Assembly: GCF_947502445.1 (NCBI RefSeq)
Contig: NZ_CANMZW010000004.1
Location: 124,001 to 188,000 of the forward strand
Reading direction: 5' to 3'
From: an uncultured Brevibacillus sp.
GTDB lineage: Bacteria > Bacillota > Bacilli > Brevibacillales > Brevibacillaceae
Length of the DNA: 64,000 bases
Made by a program: the position numbers and the translations under genes. The notes beneath the pieces are model-generated. The model was not told the DNA's origin and did not search any database. It saw nothing but the letters and a program-made list of their open reading frames with translations. This document shows positions 9,108-18,700 of the stretch, piece after piece (position 1 is the stretch's first letter; each line of letters begins with the position of its first letter).

Positions 9108-10055
9108 ATGTCATTCAAACATGTCATTGAAATGTATGATCTCATGGATAGTGCTTTTGTCAGCGGGACTGACCTGAAAGAATATTTTGAGCAGCGTCAT
9201 TTTTCGAATGTAGAGGTTACTACCATTACTGGAAATAAAGGCAAGACTGATTTTGTAAAAGTAACGATTAAAGGAAAAAATGGGAAGAGCAGTGGTGGCA
9301 CTGCACCGACACTCGGAGTTATCGGCCGCTTGGGTGGAATTGGCGCACGCCCTGAACAAATCGGATTTGTTTCCGATGGTGACGGAGCCTTGGCTTGCAT
9401 GGCGACAGCTGCGAAGCTAGCAGACATGCAGCAGCGTGGCGATATTTTGGAAGGAGACATCATCCTTACTACCCATATTTGCCCGGATGCTCCGACTCTG
9501 CCACATGATCCGGTGCCATTCATGAATTCACCAGTTGATATGATGACGATGAATCAGTACGAAGTGGTAAAAGAGATGGATGCGATCCTGTCGATTGACA
9601 CCACAAAAGGAAACATGATTCTCAACCATACCGGATATGCCATTACTCCTACCGTAAAAGAAGGCTATATCCTGCGCATAAGCACCGATTTGCTAGAAGT
9701 CATGAAGCAAACATCAGGCAATATGCCTGTGACGCTGCCGATTACGACGCAAGACATCACTCCATACGGCAACAATGTTCACCACATTAACAGCATTATG
9801 CAGCCATGCGTAGTGACTGACAGTCCAGTCGTTGGAATTGCTCTAACTACACAAGTGCCTGTAGCTGGTTGTGCGACAGGGGCTACACATCTCGTTCATG
9901 TGGAGCAGGTAGTGCGCTTCGTGATTGAAGTGGCCAAGCTTTACGGTGTTGGCAAGTGCGATTTCTTTGATCAAAAAGACTTTGAGCTGATGAGCTCTTT
10001 GTATGGAAGCATGAAGCATTTGCTGACGCTGGATGGGAAGGTGAGCGTATCATGA
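9108..10055 (+). CDS. DUF1177 family protein
   Basis: Cytoplasmic protein of the DUF1177 family, whose biochemical role I do not know. I choose ATG 9108 (MSFKHVIEMYDLMDS) because AGAGGAGAC precedes it; the upstream in-frame extension overlaps the ATPase gene and has no ribosome site. Conserved blocks include GGTAPTLGVIGRLGGIGARP, VSDGDGALACMATAAKLADM and HICPDAPTLPHDPVPFMNSP. There are no signal or membrane segments, and the length is 315 residues. It lies between a peptide importer and an M20 hydrolase, with a 4-base ATGA overlap into the latter. That suggests a role in handling the imported peptide or amino acid derivative. Confidence 0.85.
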   Translation: MSFKHVIEMYDLMDSAFVSGTDLKEYFEQRHFSNVEVTTITGNKGKTDFVKVTIKGKNGKSSGGTAPTLGVIGRLGGIGARPEQIGFVSDGDGALACMATAAKLADMQQRGDILEGDIILTTHICPDAPTLPHDPVPFMNSPVDMMTMNQYEVVKEMDAILSIDTTKGNMILNHTGYAITPTVKEGYILRISTDLLEVMKQTSGNMPVTLPITTQDITPYGNNVHHINSIMQPCVVTDSPVVGIALTTQVPVAGCATGATHLVHVEQVVRFVIEVAKLYGVGKCDFFDQKDFELMSSLYGSMKHLLTLDGKVSVS

Positions 10056-11332
10056 GCGATCACACCAATAAACTGAAGGATCTGGCTATCGCTGCGGTTG
10101 AAGAGAACCAAGACGAATTAATCGAGCTGTGCTGCCGTCTGATTCAATTTCCGAGCGAAAACCCTCCTGGTGATTCTGAGCCGATCAGCCGTTACATTCA
10201 CGAATATTTGGAGCGGTTTGGAATTGAAACACAGTGGCATGAAGCCGGACCGAAAATGTTTAACCTCATCTCGCGGATTGGAAATGCAGATGTGGACGGA
10301 AAACGACTGATTTATTGCGGTCATACGGATGTCGTTCCGGCGGGTGATCTCAGCAAGTGGGAATTCGATCCGTTTAGCGGTGAAGTCAAAGACGGCTGGA
10401 TTTTGGGCCGTGGCGCTTCCGATATGAAGGGCGGACTGGCTGGTCTCATTTTTGCAGCCACGATCTTGAAGCGACTCGGTGTGGAATTGCCCGGGGAATT
10501 AATTTTAGCGATCGTTCCTGACGAGGAAACAGGTGGAGAGCTGGGTGTACCGTGGATTTTGGAGCGCAAGCTGGTAGAGGGAGACGGCTGCCTGATTGCA
10601 GAACCGTCCTCGCCATACAACCCAACCTTGGGCCAAAAAGGCTCCTGCTGGTTCCAGTTGACTGTATACGGCAAGCCTGCACATGGCAGTCTCGGACCCA
10701 TTGCCGGGAAAAATGCGATCATAGATGCAATGAGAGCGATCGAGTGCATTCGCACTGTATGGGATTATCCGGTTACCATTCCGGATGAAGTGAAGCCGCT
10801 CGTGCAAATTTCCAAAGAGTACATGCTCGGCACAGAACGCGAGCCGTACCAAGGCGTTTTGGAGCGAATCTCCTGCAATATTGGAACGATCCAGGGTGGA
10901 ACGAAGTCAAATGTCGTACCCGACACTTGCGTCGTAGAAGTGGATTGCCGACTGCCGTTTGGCGTGACGAGAGAAGAAGTTATGGCGTATATTCACGGTA
11001 AGCTCGATGCGCTGGAAATCGACTACGAAATCAAGCCGTTTGGCATCATGAGTCATGCCAACTACACAGACCCGGCTGATCCTGTATGCCGTGCGATTGT
11101 CGACAACATCACGTATGTGACAAAAGAGCGTGCTTACGGTGTGCAGCAGTGGGCGAGCAGTGACGCCAGACACTTCCGCGATTACAACATACCGGTCCTG
11201 CAATACGGCCCTGCGTATTTGCCAAGCATTCACAATTTCAATGAAAAAGTGCTGGTAGAAGACGTGATTCGCTGTGCAAAGGTGTATGTGGCAGCTGCCA
11301 TTGACTTTTTGTATGAGAAAAAAGAGGCATAG
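10052..11332 (+). CDS. M20 family deacylase/peptidase (ArgE/DapE type)
   Basis: Zinc-dependent amidohydrolase. The metal site is visible as YCGHTDVVPAGD near residue 90, GRGASDMKGGLAG near 125 and the catalytic PDEETGGELG near 160. The dimerisation domain follows (GQKGSCWFQLTVYGKPAHGS), and the C-terminal QWASSDARHFRDYNIP supplies a further metal ligand region. It has 426 residues, a full family length. ATGA overlaps the DUF1177 stop. Hydrolysis of N-acyl amino acids or dipeptides taken up by the upstream transporter is inferred; succinyl-diaminopimelate as substrate is less likely given the context. Confidence 0.88.
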   Translation: MSDHTNKLKDLAIAAVEENQDELIELCCRLIQFPSENPPGDSEPISRYIHEYLERFGIETQWHEAGPKMFNLISRIGNADVDGKRLIYCGHTDVVPAGDLSKWEFDPFSGEVKDGWILGRGASDMKGGLAGLIFAATILKRLGVELPGELILAIVPDEETGGELGVPWILERKLVEGDGCLIAEPSSPYNPTLGQKGSCWFQLTVYGKPAHGSLGPIAGKNAIIDAMRAIECIRTVWDYPVTIPDEVKPLVQISKEYMLGTEREPYQGVLERISCNIGTIQGGTKSNVVPDTCVVEVDCRLPFGVTREEVMAYIHGKLDALEIDYEIKPFGIMSHANYTDPADPVCRAIVDNITYVTKERAYGVQQWASSDARHFRDYNIPVLQYGPAYLPSIHNFNEKVLVEDVIRCAKVYVAAAIDFLYEKKEA

Positions 11333-11382
11333 TTCCCCCGGGGGCTATGTTCACTATATAAACGTGTTGAAGGGGAGTCGTC

Positions 11383-12162
11383 GTGTTAAAAACATTGGAT
11401 CAATCACTTAAGCTACTGCAGTTGTTCACAAAAGAAAAGCCGGAGTGGGGAGCTCGGGAGTTGGCTAAAGAGACCGGTTTGAATCATACGAATGTGTACC
11501 GTGTCTTGTCGACTTTTGAGGCAAACCGTTTTCTGGTGAAAGACCCCGAAACCAAAAAATATTCCTTGGGTATTCGTTTGTGGGAACTCGGTTTGACGAT
11601 GAGCGAGTCGTTCCATGTTTCACGACTGATTCGTCCCATTTTAGAGCGCATGATGGAAGAAGCTGGAGAATCGATCTTCTTGACGAGTCTGGACGGGGAT
11701 GAGGGATTGACTCTCGATGCCTTGGAGCCTGATCATGTCGTGAAATTTTCCGTTTCCGTAGGTAGCCGATCGCCCTTATTCGTCGGAGCCTCCTATCGTT
11801 CGATCATGGCGTATTTGCCAAAAGAGAGAATCGAGCGCATCATCCAGCAAGGATTAAAGCAGTATACGAAAAACACGATTGCTGATCCGGATCAGTTGCG
11901 TGCAGAGCTGGCGCGTATTTTGGAACAGGGGTGGGCGCGCAGTACCGGTGAATATACACCTGATGTGTTGGCGATTGCTTGCCCGTTGTTCCACCCAGAC
12001 GGTCATATTATGGGGTCACTGACGATATCCGGACCTCATTACCGTATGCCGGAAGAGAAGATCGAAAAGTATCATGAGATCTTAATGCGCGGGAAAAAGG
12101 ACATAGACAAGCTGATCAAAGAGTATCGGATTGATTTGGCTCGTTACTATGTATTCGGATAA
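11383..12162 (+). CDS. IclR family transcriptional regulator
   Basis: DNA-binding regulator, probably of the preceding transporter/hydrolase operon. The N-terminal winged helix-turn-helix occupies residues about 1-65 (SLKLLQLFTKEKPEWGAREL, then TGLNHTNVYRVLSTF). The C-terminal IclR effector domain covers about 80-250 and includes VGSRSPLFVGASYRSIMAYL and the ACPLF core. The GTG start follows GAAGGGGAG. It lies 50 bases after the M20 gene, so it is probably the last gene of the operon and autoregulated. The effector is unknown. Confidence 0.88.
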   Translation: MLKTLDQSLKLLQLFTKEKPEWGARELAKETGLNHTNVYRVLSTFEANRFLVKDPETKKYSLGIRLWELGLTMSESFHVSRLIRPILERMMEEAGESIFLTSLDGDEGLTLDALEPDHVVKFSVSVGSRSPLFVGASYRSIMAYLPKERIERIIQQGLKQYTKNTIADPDQLRAELARILEQGWARSTGEYTPDVLAIACPLFHPDGHIMGSLTISGPHYRMPEEKIEKYHEILMRGKKDIDKLIKEYRIDLARYYVFG

Positions 12163-12240
12163 ATAACGCAAATGGCAAGTGTATCCTAGGTGTGAGCTAG
12201 GGTGCATCGATTAGGAGAGTTTTCAAGGAATTAATATGAA

Positions 12241-12285
12241 TCCAGTCTAAAACACGTCATGCTGTTTTAGACTGGATTTTCGTTT
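12241..12285 (+). terminator. Terminator at the end of the peptide/IclR operon
   Basis: TCCAGTCTAAAACA pairs perfectly with TGTTTTAGACTGGA (14 bp) around an 8-nt loop, then ATTTTCGTTT. It lies 80 bases after the IclR stop and before the convergent SHMT-like gene. The T tract is moderate. Confidence 0.7.
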
Positions 12286-12321
12286 GGAAAAGGAGGAATA
12301 GTCTTTCCTCGATCTGTCTAT

Positions 12322-13659
12322 CTATTCGGGGTAGCAGTATTGCAGCCTGGTAAAGGAATTGCGCAGCTCCAGCACTTTGGCTTTGATCGCTTCGGGCTTG
12401 TCTTTTTCAGTCAGCCCGCGCACGATGAGGTCTGCGATAATTTCCATCTCGCTCTCTTTCATACCGTATCTCGTCACTTCAGTCGTTCCGATGCGCAGGC
12501 CGCTCGGATAATCCCAATCTTCCGGATTGTCGCCGGGGATCAGATTTTTGTTCGTGATGATGTTGGATTCTGCTAATTGCTTGGCTACCTTGTAGCCTCC
12601 GCCGTAATCACGAACATCCAGGCTGACCTGATGTGTTCTTGTGTATCCTTTATGAGCGCCCAGCACCCGAACGCCGCGCTCATGCAGCGCTTTACCCAAA
12701 GCTTGTGCGTTGGCGACGATTTGAGCCATGTAGTCTTTGCCAAAAGCCAGGAATTCTGCGGCAGCAGCAGCCAGTGCGGCGACCCGGTTTACTTGATGAG
12801 TGGCAGCCAGAGTAGGGAAGATGGCATCGGTAATCGGAACGGAAAGCTCTGGATCATTCCAGATGATGATGCCGCTTTGCGGTCCGCTGAACGTTTTTCC
12901 AGCTGAGCCTGTAATGACGCAAGCACCTTCGCGCAGCGGGTCCTGGAACTGACCACCGCCGATGAGTCCGAGCTGATGGGCTCCGTCGAAGAAAATTTTG
13001 CCGCCCCATTCCGAGATGATCGCAGATATTTCTTTCAGCGGGAAAGGAAACAGTGTCATGGAAGCACCGAGAGTGACCAATTTGGGGCGAACCTGTCTGG
13101 CTACCTTAGCGAATTCCTCCAGGTCGACAGTCAGCTCGATCGGATCCATCGGCACGTCGGTAATATGTAAGCCGCGCACGCCAGCGGGGCCGTCCATGCG
13201 ATTGCTGGAATGACCGCCAAATGGCTGGGAGATCGTCATGATCTTGTCTCCAGGCTGAGTCAGGGCGGAGTAGACGGTCATGTTGCCAATCATGCTGGCG
13301 ACGAGACGATGGTCAGCAAAATTTGCTTGGAATACCTTCTTCAAGAGCTCAACACACAGGGCTTCGATTTCATCGATATACTTCGTGCCTGCAAACCATC
13401 TCTGCCGGGAGCCGATGTGCCCTTCCGCAGCGCGGGTGCCTACCTCTGACGCCAAAAGCTGGCGGACAAGCGGACTGGCTGGAGCTTCCGGAGCCAGAAG
13501 ATTCAGACATTCACTGCCGCGCCAAATCGCATTGCGGTTTACAGCATTGACGATTTCCTCTTGAATCAAGCGAGGCGAAGGGCTGTTTTCTATGATTTCC
13601 CGTGCCCGTGCAAGTACTTTCGTATCGTGGACTTCCCCTCTAAGATCAACAGTGCTCAT
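12322..13659 (-). CDS. SHMT-like PLP-dependent enzyme (fold type I)
   Basis: Member of the serine hydroxymethyltransferase family. Visible are the N-terminal NLLAPEAPASPLVRQLLASE block, EGHIGSRQRWFAGTKYIDEI, the PLP aspartate in FFDGAHQLGLIGGGQF near residue 228, and the Schiff-base lysine in TGSAGKTFSGPQSG near 258. The usual TTTTHK active-site stretch of housekeeping GlyA is replaced by TGSAGK, so it is probably not the main one-carbon enzyme. A specialised retro-aldol or alpha-methylserine/serine transferase role is inferred. At 445 residues it is slightly longer than GlyA. It lies 28 bases after its GntR regulator on the same strand. Confidence 0.82.
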   Translation of the reverse strand: MSTVDLRGEVHDTKVLARAREIIENSPSPRLIQEEIVNAVNRNAIWRGSECLNLLAPEAPASPLVRQLLASEVGTRAAEGHIGSRQRWFAGTKYIDEIEALCVELLKKVFQANFADHRLVASMIGNMTVYSALTQPGDKIMTISQPFGGHSSNRMDGPAGVRGLHITDVPMDPIELTVDLEEFAKVARQVRPKLVTLGASMTLFPFPLKEISAIISEWGGKIFFDGAHQLGLIGGGQFQDPLREGACVITGSAGKTFSGPQSGIIIWNDPELSVPITDAIFPTLAATHQVNRVAALAAAAAEFLAFGKDYMAQIVANAQALGKALHERGVRVLGAHKGYTRTHQVSLDVRDYGGGYKVAKQLAESNIITNKNLIPGDNPEDWDYPSGLRIGTTEVTRYGMKESEMEIIADLIVRGLTEKDKPEAIKAKVLELRNSFTRLQYCYPE

Positions 13660-13687
13660 GCGTGTTACCCCCTACTAAATGGTTTTT

Positions 13688-14359
13688 TCAATCGTTAGTA
13701 AGTAACCTGCCAAGACTGAGCCAGTTTTCTTCCACAAGTTCAGAAACAGTCTGACTCTGACTGCTTCTCGCCGCTGCGATTATTTTTTTGTGCTGGTCAA
13801 AAGATTCCAGACCTTCCAAAGAGCCAAAGCGAGCAAACTCAAGACGTCTGATTTTGGGTACAACCCGTTCGAGAGCGAAGTAAATTTCCTTGTTGCCAGC
13901 AGTCCGTAAAAAAACGTCGTGAAAGCCGTCATCTGCCTCGATTGCTTTGACGACATCCTTTTGCTCGAGAGCGAGATGCAAGCTGTCGTTCCATTTCTCT
14001 AATTCGGTGAGATCAGCTTCCTTTACTTGTGCGACTGTCAAACGTGCCGCCAATGCATGCAGGGCCGCAACTACAGGAAATGCGTGTTTCGCCTCCTCTA
14101 TGTTGAGTGGTGTTACGCGGGTGAGAGAGCCGGGGATAGACTCGACCAGTCCTTCGTCCTCTAGACGCTTCAGCGCTTCGCGAACGGGCGTCCGACTTAC
14201 CCCGAACTGGGAAGCCAGCTCGTTGTCGTTCAACCGCTGCCCCGGCTCCATTTCGAGCGTGACGATGGCTGATTTGAGAGTTTGATACACTTGATCACGT
14301 AAAGACAAACGGTTGATGTGTTTAATAAAGGTTGTATCCATAAAACCAATATATTGCAT
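13688..14359 (-). CDS. GntR/FadR-type transcriptional regulator
   Basis: Regulator with an N-terminal winged helix, residues about 18-85 (SLRDQVYQTLKSAIVTLEME, then FGVSRTPVREALKRLEDEGL), and an all-helical FCD effector domain at about 95-215, where DDGFHDVFLRTAGNKE carries likely metal-binding residues. It is the first gene of a two-gene unit with the SHMT-like enzyme and so probably controls it in response to a carboxylic or amino acid. Two starts are possible, ATG 14359 or ATG 14341; neither has a clear ribosome site. Confidence 0.87.
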   Translation of the reverse strand: MQYIGFMDTTFIKHINRLSLRDQVYQTLKSAIVTLEMEPGQRLNDNELASQFGVSRTPVREALKRLEDEGLVESIPGSLTRVTPLNIEEAKHAFPVVAALHALAARLTVAQVKEADLTELEKWNDSLHLALEQKDVVKAIEADDGFHDVFLRTAGNKEIYFALERVVPKIRRLEFARFGSLEGLESFDQHKKIIAAARSSQSQTVSELVEENWLSLGRLLTND

Positions 14360-14434
14360 ATTAGATGAGTGGTCAATCTATTATTTTGGATAGTGAAATA
14401 ATTTGGAGCGGACTTGAAACAGCTTCGAATCCAT

Positions 14435-14477
14435 TAAAAAAAGCGATCTCGATGTCACAAGGACTTCGGAGACCGCT
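14435..14477 (-). terminator. Terminator at the end of the cyclase/FecR/NHL gene string
   Basis: On the minus strand AGCGGTCTC pairs with GAGATCGCT (9 bp, one G-U) around an 18-nt loop, followed by TTTTTTT. It lies just after the NHL gene stop and separates this leftward locus from the GntR gene. Confidence 0.8.
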
Positions 14478-14510
14478 CATCATTTTAGAAGGAGAACAAA
14501 TAAGCCGAGC

Positions 14511-15701
14511 TTACTTCCATTTTAACTGGCGAAGCGTGTTGTTAAAAGAATCCACGATCCAGATCGTATTTTGCTGATCGACGGCTACATCGATAGGAAG
14601 ATAAAACTGGGCGTTGGCGGGAGTACCGCTCTGACTACCGAATTTTCCAGCTGTCCCAGCCAACGTAGAGACCTTGCCATTGTGCAAATAGCGGATGACG
14701 TGATTTTGGCTGTCCGCAATCACGAGGCCGCCTTCTGACGTCATCGCCAAGCCTCGAGGAATTTGAAACTGTGCTTTGGCTGCATCGCCGTCCGCGTATT
14801 TGCCCTCGATGTAGAGGCGGTTTGGTGCGTAGGTCAAGCTCGTATCACCAGCGACTGTCGTTACCGTGTTCTGGTTCAAATCGATATAGCGGATACGCTG
14901 GTTTCCAGTGTCACTTACATACAGGTTTCCTTTTGCATCCAGATAGAGGCTGCTTGGCTCATTAAATTTGGCCGAAATGAGAGGTCCATCCTGAAAATCA
15001 CCTGCTTGTTCATAATAGCCTGGCGATATCTCAACGAGTCGGGTGGATGGACTGTTGAGCGTAGTAACGGCTCCATTTGGCATAATTTTACGAATGACGT
15101 GATTGAGCGTGTCTGCTACATAAATGGTTCCGTCTTTTGCCACGGCAATATCACTTGGCGAATGAAAGCGTGCCTGCTGTCCTGTGCCATTTTGGTAACC
15201 CATGATGCCATCGCCGGCAATGGTGACGACCCCTTGCGCTGTAATTTTGCGAATCGAGTGGTTGCCACTGTCGGCTACATACAGGTTGCCTTGCTGGTCC
15301 AAAGCGATTCCCTCAGGCGATTGTAAGAGAGACTGGTTCAAAGCGCCGTCGAAAAGCGTTCCGACTGGGAAGCCTTTCTCGTCGGTAGAAATGGTCACCC
15401 CAGCGTACGTAGAGACAGTTCCTTGGAGCAGCTTGCGAATCAAATGACTTTTCGTATCAGATACATAAACCATTCCATCCGAATGAATGGCGATTCCCAT
15501 CGGAGTACGAAACGATGCGGACAAAGCCGCACCGTTATCCTCTCCAAATTGACCGTTTCCAGCGATCGTAACTACCGAGGGCGCAGCAGGAGCTGTCTGT
15601 GCGGCAGCTTCTGCGTGAGCTGGTGTAATTCCCGCAGTATGGACGGTCAACAAGCCTAGCGCCAGGGAAGCAATCCATACGGTCCATTTTTGTCGTTTCA
15701 T
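14511..15701 (-). CDS. Secreted NHL-repeat beta-propeller protein
   Basis: Exported protein with a Sec signal peptide (MKRQKWTVWIASLALGLLTV, cleavage near AHA-EA at residue 31). The rest is built of NHL repeats: FRTPMGIAIHSDGMVYVSDT, LQSPEGIALDQQGNLYVADS, FHSPSDIAVAKDGTIYVADT, FNEPSSLYLDAKGNLYVSDT, IPRGLAMTSEGGLVIADS and FYLPIDVAVDQQNTIWIVDS. The six blades fit one closed propeller. Each blade carries an N-x-IR motif. It has 396 residues. It is the last gene of the leftward locus, 51 bases after the FecR protein, so it probably acts outside the cell with that protein in ligand or polymer binding. No catalytic residues are apparent. Confidence 0.88.
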   Translation of the reverse strand: MKRQKWTVWIASLALGLLTVHTAGITPAHAEAAAQTAPAAPSVVTIAGNGQFGEDNGAALSASFRTPMGIAIHSDGMVYVSDTKSHLIRKLLQGTVSTYAGVTISTDEKGFPVGTLFDGALNQSLLQSPEGIALDQQGNLYVADSGNHSIRKITAQGVVTIAGDGIMGYQNGTGQQARFHSPSDIAVAKDGTIYVADTLNHVIRKIMPNGAVTTLNSPSTRLVEISPGYYEQAGDFQDGPLISAKFNEPSSLYLDAKGNLYVSDTGNQRIRYIDLNQNTVTTVAGDTSLTYAPNRLYIEGKYADGDAAKAQFQIPRGLAMTSEGGLVIADSQNHVIRYLHNGKVSTLAGTAGKFGSQSGTPANAQFYLPIDVAVDQQNTIWIVDSFNNTLRQLKWK

Positions 15702-15752
15702 ATGATTTGCTCCTTTGAAATGCTTCGAAATGATGAGAAAGCTGTATGTTGG

Positions 15753-18700
15753 TTAGATTCGTGGAGTGGGTATAGCTGTTGTTTGTCCGGAAATGAATGG
15801 ACTTGCTGCATCAGTAGGCCATGCCTCGATGTAAATGGTATATTCCTTGTTTGTTTCTAACCCCTCAAAGATATAGGATGGGTCAGATTCGCCAGATGCA
15901 ACTGTTCTCACGTCTGTCTTGTTGTCATCTAGATAGAGATGGTACTCTCCTTCGAATGCGACAGGATTCCAAGTAACGCGAATGGATGTTGCTTCTGGAA
16001 AAGCTCGCAATTCGATTGCAGGTGGAGCTTCAGAATCGGTTCTGAACTCTCTCACGCCTCTGGCGATCGGTTGCAGGAAGCTGTTCAATGCCTCAACCAT
16101 CAAGGTGTAGGGTGTATCTGGCTCCAGACCAGACATACTAAGGACTTGGTCAGCACCGTTTTCAATCGTGTACGCAGACTCGCTTAAAAGAGAACTGTTT
16201 CGGTAAACACGATAGGAAGCTGTATCTGTAATTTTCGACCATTTGAATGTTGCAGAGTTCGTTGAGATATCACTCTGTTCAATAAGAAGATCCTCTACCT
16301 CTGGTTCTGAGTCTGTAGTAGACCCGGACCCTTCTGTGGAAACGATCAAAGTGTCAGGGGATCTCTTCCAAGCTTCTACGTAAAAGGTGTATTCTGTCCC
16401 AGAGTTTAGATTAAGAAAGACATGTGTCCGATCAAAAGAATCAAATGAGACAGTCTTCTCTAATACCTTATTATCTCCCTCACGCAAATAAACGCGATAT
16501 TCACCGTTGTACTGACCAGGCTCAATATTCGATTCCCATGAAATCATGATGGAATCAGGTCCTGACTCTCCAACTGAAATCGTGATTTCAGGAGGAAGCG
16601 GCTGTGTTTTAAACGTGAGAAAGCCTTGGCCAATCCGCTTATGACTTGCATCCAATGCGTATACGCGGAGAGAATAATTCGTTGCTGGTGCCAGATCGTG
16701 CAAGTAAAGAAAACTCATCCCATCCGGTGGTGCCTCGATACTCGGATTGAGTACTTGCTCATCATTGACATACACTTCATACCCTTCTGTCCCAGCAGGC
16801 TTATTCCAAAAGAAAGAGGCAGAATCGGTAGCAAGCTCCTGAGTATTGATTGTGAAGGACGTTGCCTCCGTATTCCCGAGAGTAGAGGCAGTTGTTTTTC
16901 CACCATCCCTGGGATTATCCCATCCTCCTGGCCATGCTTCTACATAGAGCGTATAGGATTTGCTTGGCAAAAGTCCTGTAAAGCTGTATTCCAGAGGTGA
17001 GTTAGCAGTTACGGAAGCTTTGTATTCCTTTGCTCCGCCCTCGCCGATATAGAGACGGTAATGATCTCCATTTGGATAAGGTTCAAAGGAACGTGACCAT
17101 TTAATCGTCAGGAAGTCTGCTCCTCGATCAGTTACTTCAACCTGTATCCCGGCAAATGAATTGGTAGTAAAGGTACGGGAGCCCTCTGCAATTTTCTTCC
17201 CGGAATTATTAAGAGCTTCAATTTTGACCGAGTATTTCGTTTCGGGAGCAAGATCGTATAAATAGAGATAGCTCGTTTTGGCATCCCAGTTGCTTTCTAC
17301 ATAAAAATCTGACCGTAACTCTCCATTCAGGTAAACCTTATAGTCCACAGTACCCTCTGGAATGCTCCACTCCAGATTTGCCATATCTGTGCCTAGCTCA
17401 GACAAAGTAAGCGGGAAAGTCTTGATCTGTGGAGGCTTAGGCTCTGGCGGTTTCGGCTTCGTACCCAATTCAAATGAATTCGTTTGTGCTACATACTGTG
17501 AGCCGTTATAAAATTTTACCGAGAACGATTGGAGAGGAATGGATACCGTGTCCGTCTCCAATGTAATCGTAAGTCCGCTGTCTCCGACGCGCTCTACGTG
17601 TTCAATCGGTAGTCCCGACAAAGCCGTACTTCCAGCAGGAGATACGCCGATTGCGTAAGCTTCCGTCTGAATCGGCTGCGAGAATGTGACGCTGATTCGT
17701 TTGCTGTCGATCACATTTGCTTGGGCAGTACTGTAACTTAATTGTACGGGTTCGCCATCGCGCATGTTGCTCTTTGTTGCATAAGCTTCCAAGCTTCCTG
17801 CACTAGGGATTGTAATTGCATCGCCTGGCTCGTACTCAACGAAACCATCGTTTTGTTTTACATAAATCGTCGCTCCCGGTGTTTCCGAAATCAAGTAGAT
17901 ACTCGTTCCGGCGTCAACCAATCCAGGTACGGGAGAGGATGTGACTCCACCGACCTTGGCAGCAGACAAGACGCCATATGCAGAGAAATGACTCACCTGT
18001 GCTGTCGCAGTTCCGTTTGAAACAACGGTAGGAACATACTCCCAGTCCAGATCACTGTTTTTGTGGAAAATCGCGAGCTGCTCAGGATGAGCACCCGTAT
18101 TCACCGGAAAAGAGATCATCACAGGCTGCGTGATTTCAATGCCGCTAAAGTGAAAATCGATGATCGGCCCTGCCACAGATAAACCACTGTCAGCCGGGAG
18201 GGAGGGAGAAAGATTCTCCAACATCACCGTTGCGTTCGGCGGGAGTGTCATCGAGCCAAAATCGAGAATCGTATTTCCTTGGAAAATCATCCGCTGCTGG
18301 TTCAGCGAGACAGGAACACCGAATGGTGCAACTACCTTCAACGTCGCCTCAACTTTTGGTTGATAGCCTGATACGCTGCCATAGTACGTGAAAGTCCCGG
18401 TCAATGAGGTATCTACTGGCTTGTTCCATCTCACGGCAACATTTCTTTCTTTTCCGTTGCTCATTTTTGCCTGGATAATCTGAGGCAACGTATAGGAGTT
18501 GTTCAAGAGTGTTTCAGTGGTAATATTCGGTATAGAGACGATAGTACCTGAGTCATCAGGGTCTTTACCGCCACCACCGCCTCCGGAGCCACCACCACCG
18601 CCACCCCCAGAACTACCACCGCCACCAGAACCTGAACCAGGGCTAGAACCTGAGCCTCCCGGGGTACCAGGAGCCGATGGATTTACAGGTAAATTTTTCT

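Noticed and set aside
11328..11347. CCCCCGGGGG palindrome just after the M20 gene
   Set aside because: Very short symmetric run at the stop codon, no T-run, no second copy; likely a chance or weak mRNA structure.
14435..14477. Hairpin considered as a T-box or riboswitch leader for the GntR gene
   Set aside because: It lies downstream of the NHL gene, points leftward with a plain T-run, and has no aptamer-like conserved segments.
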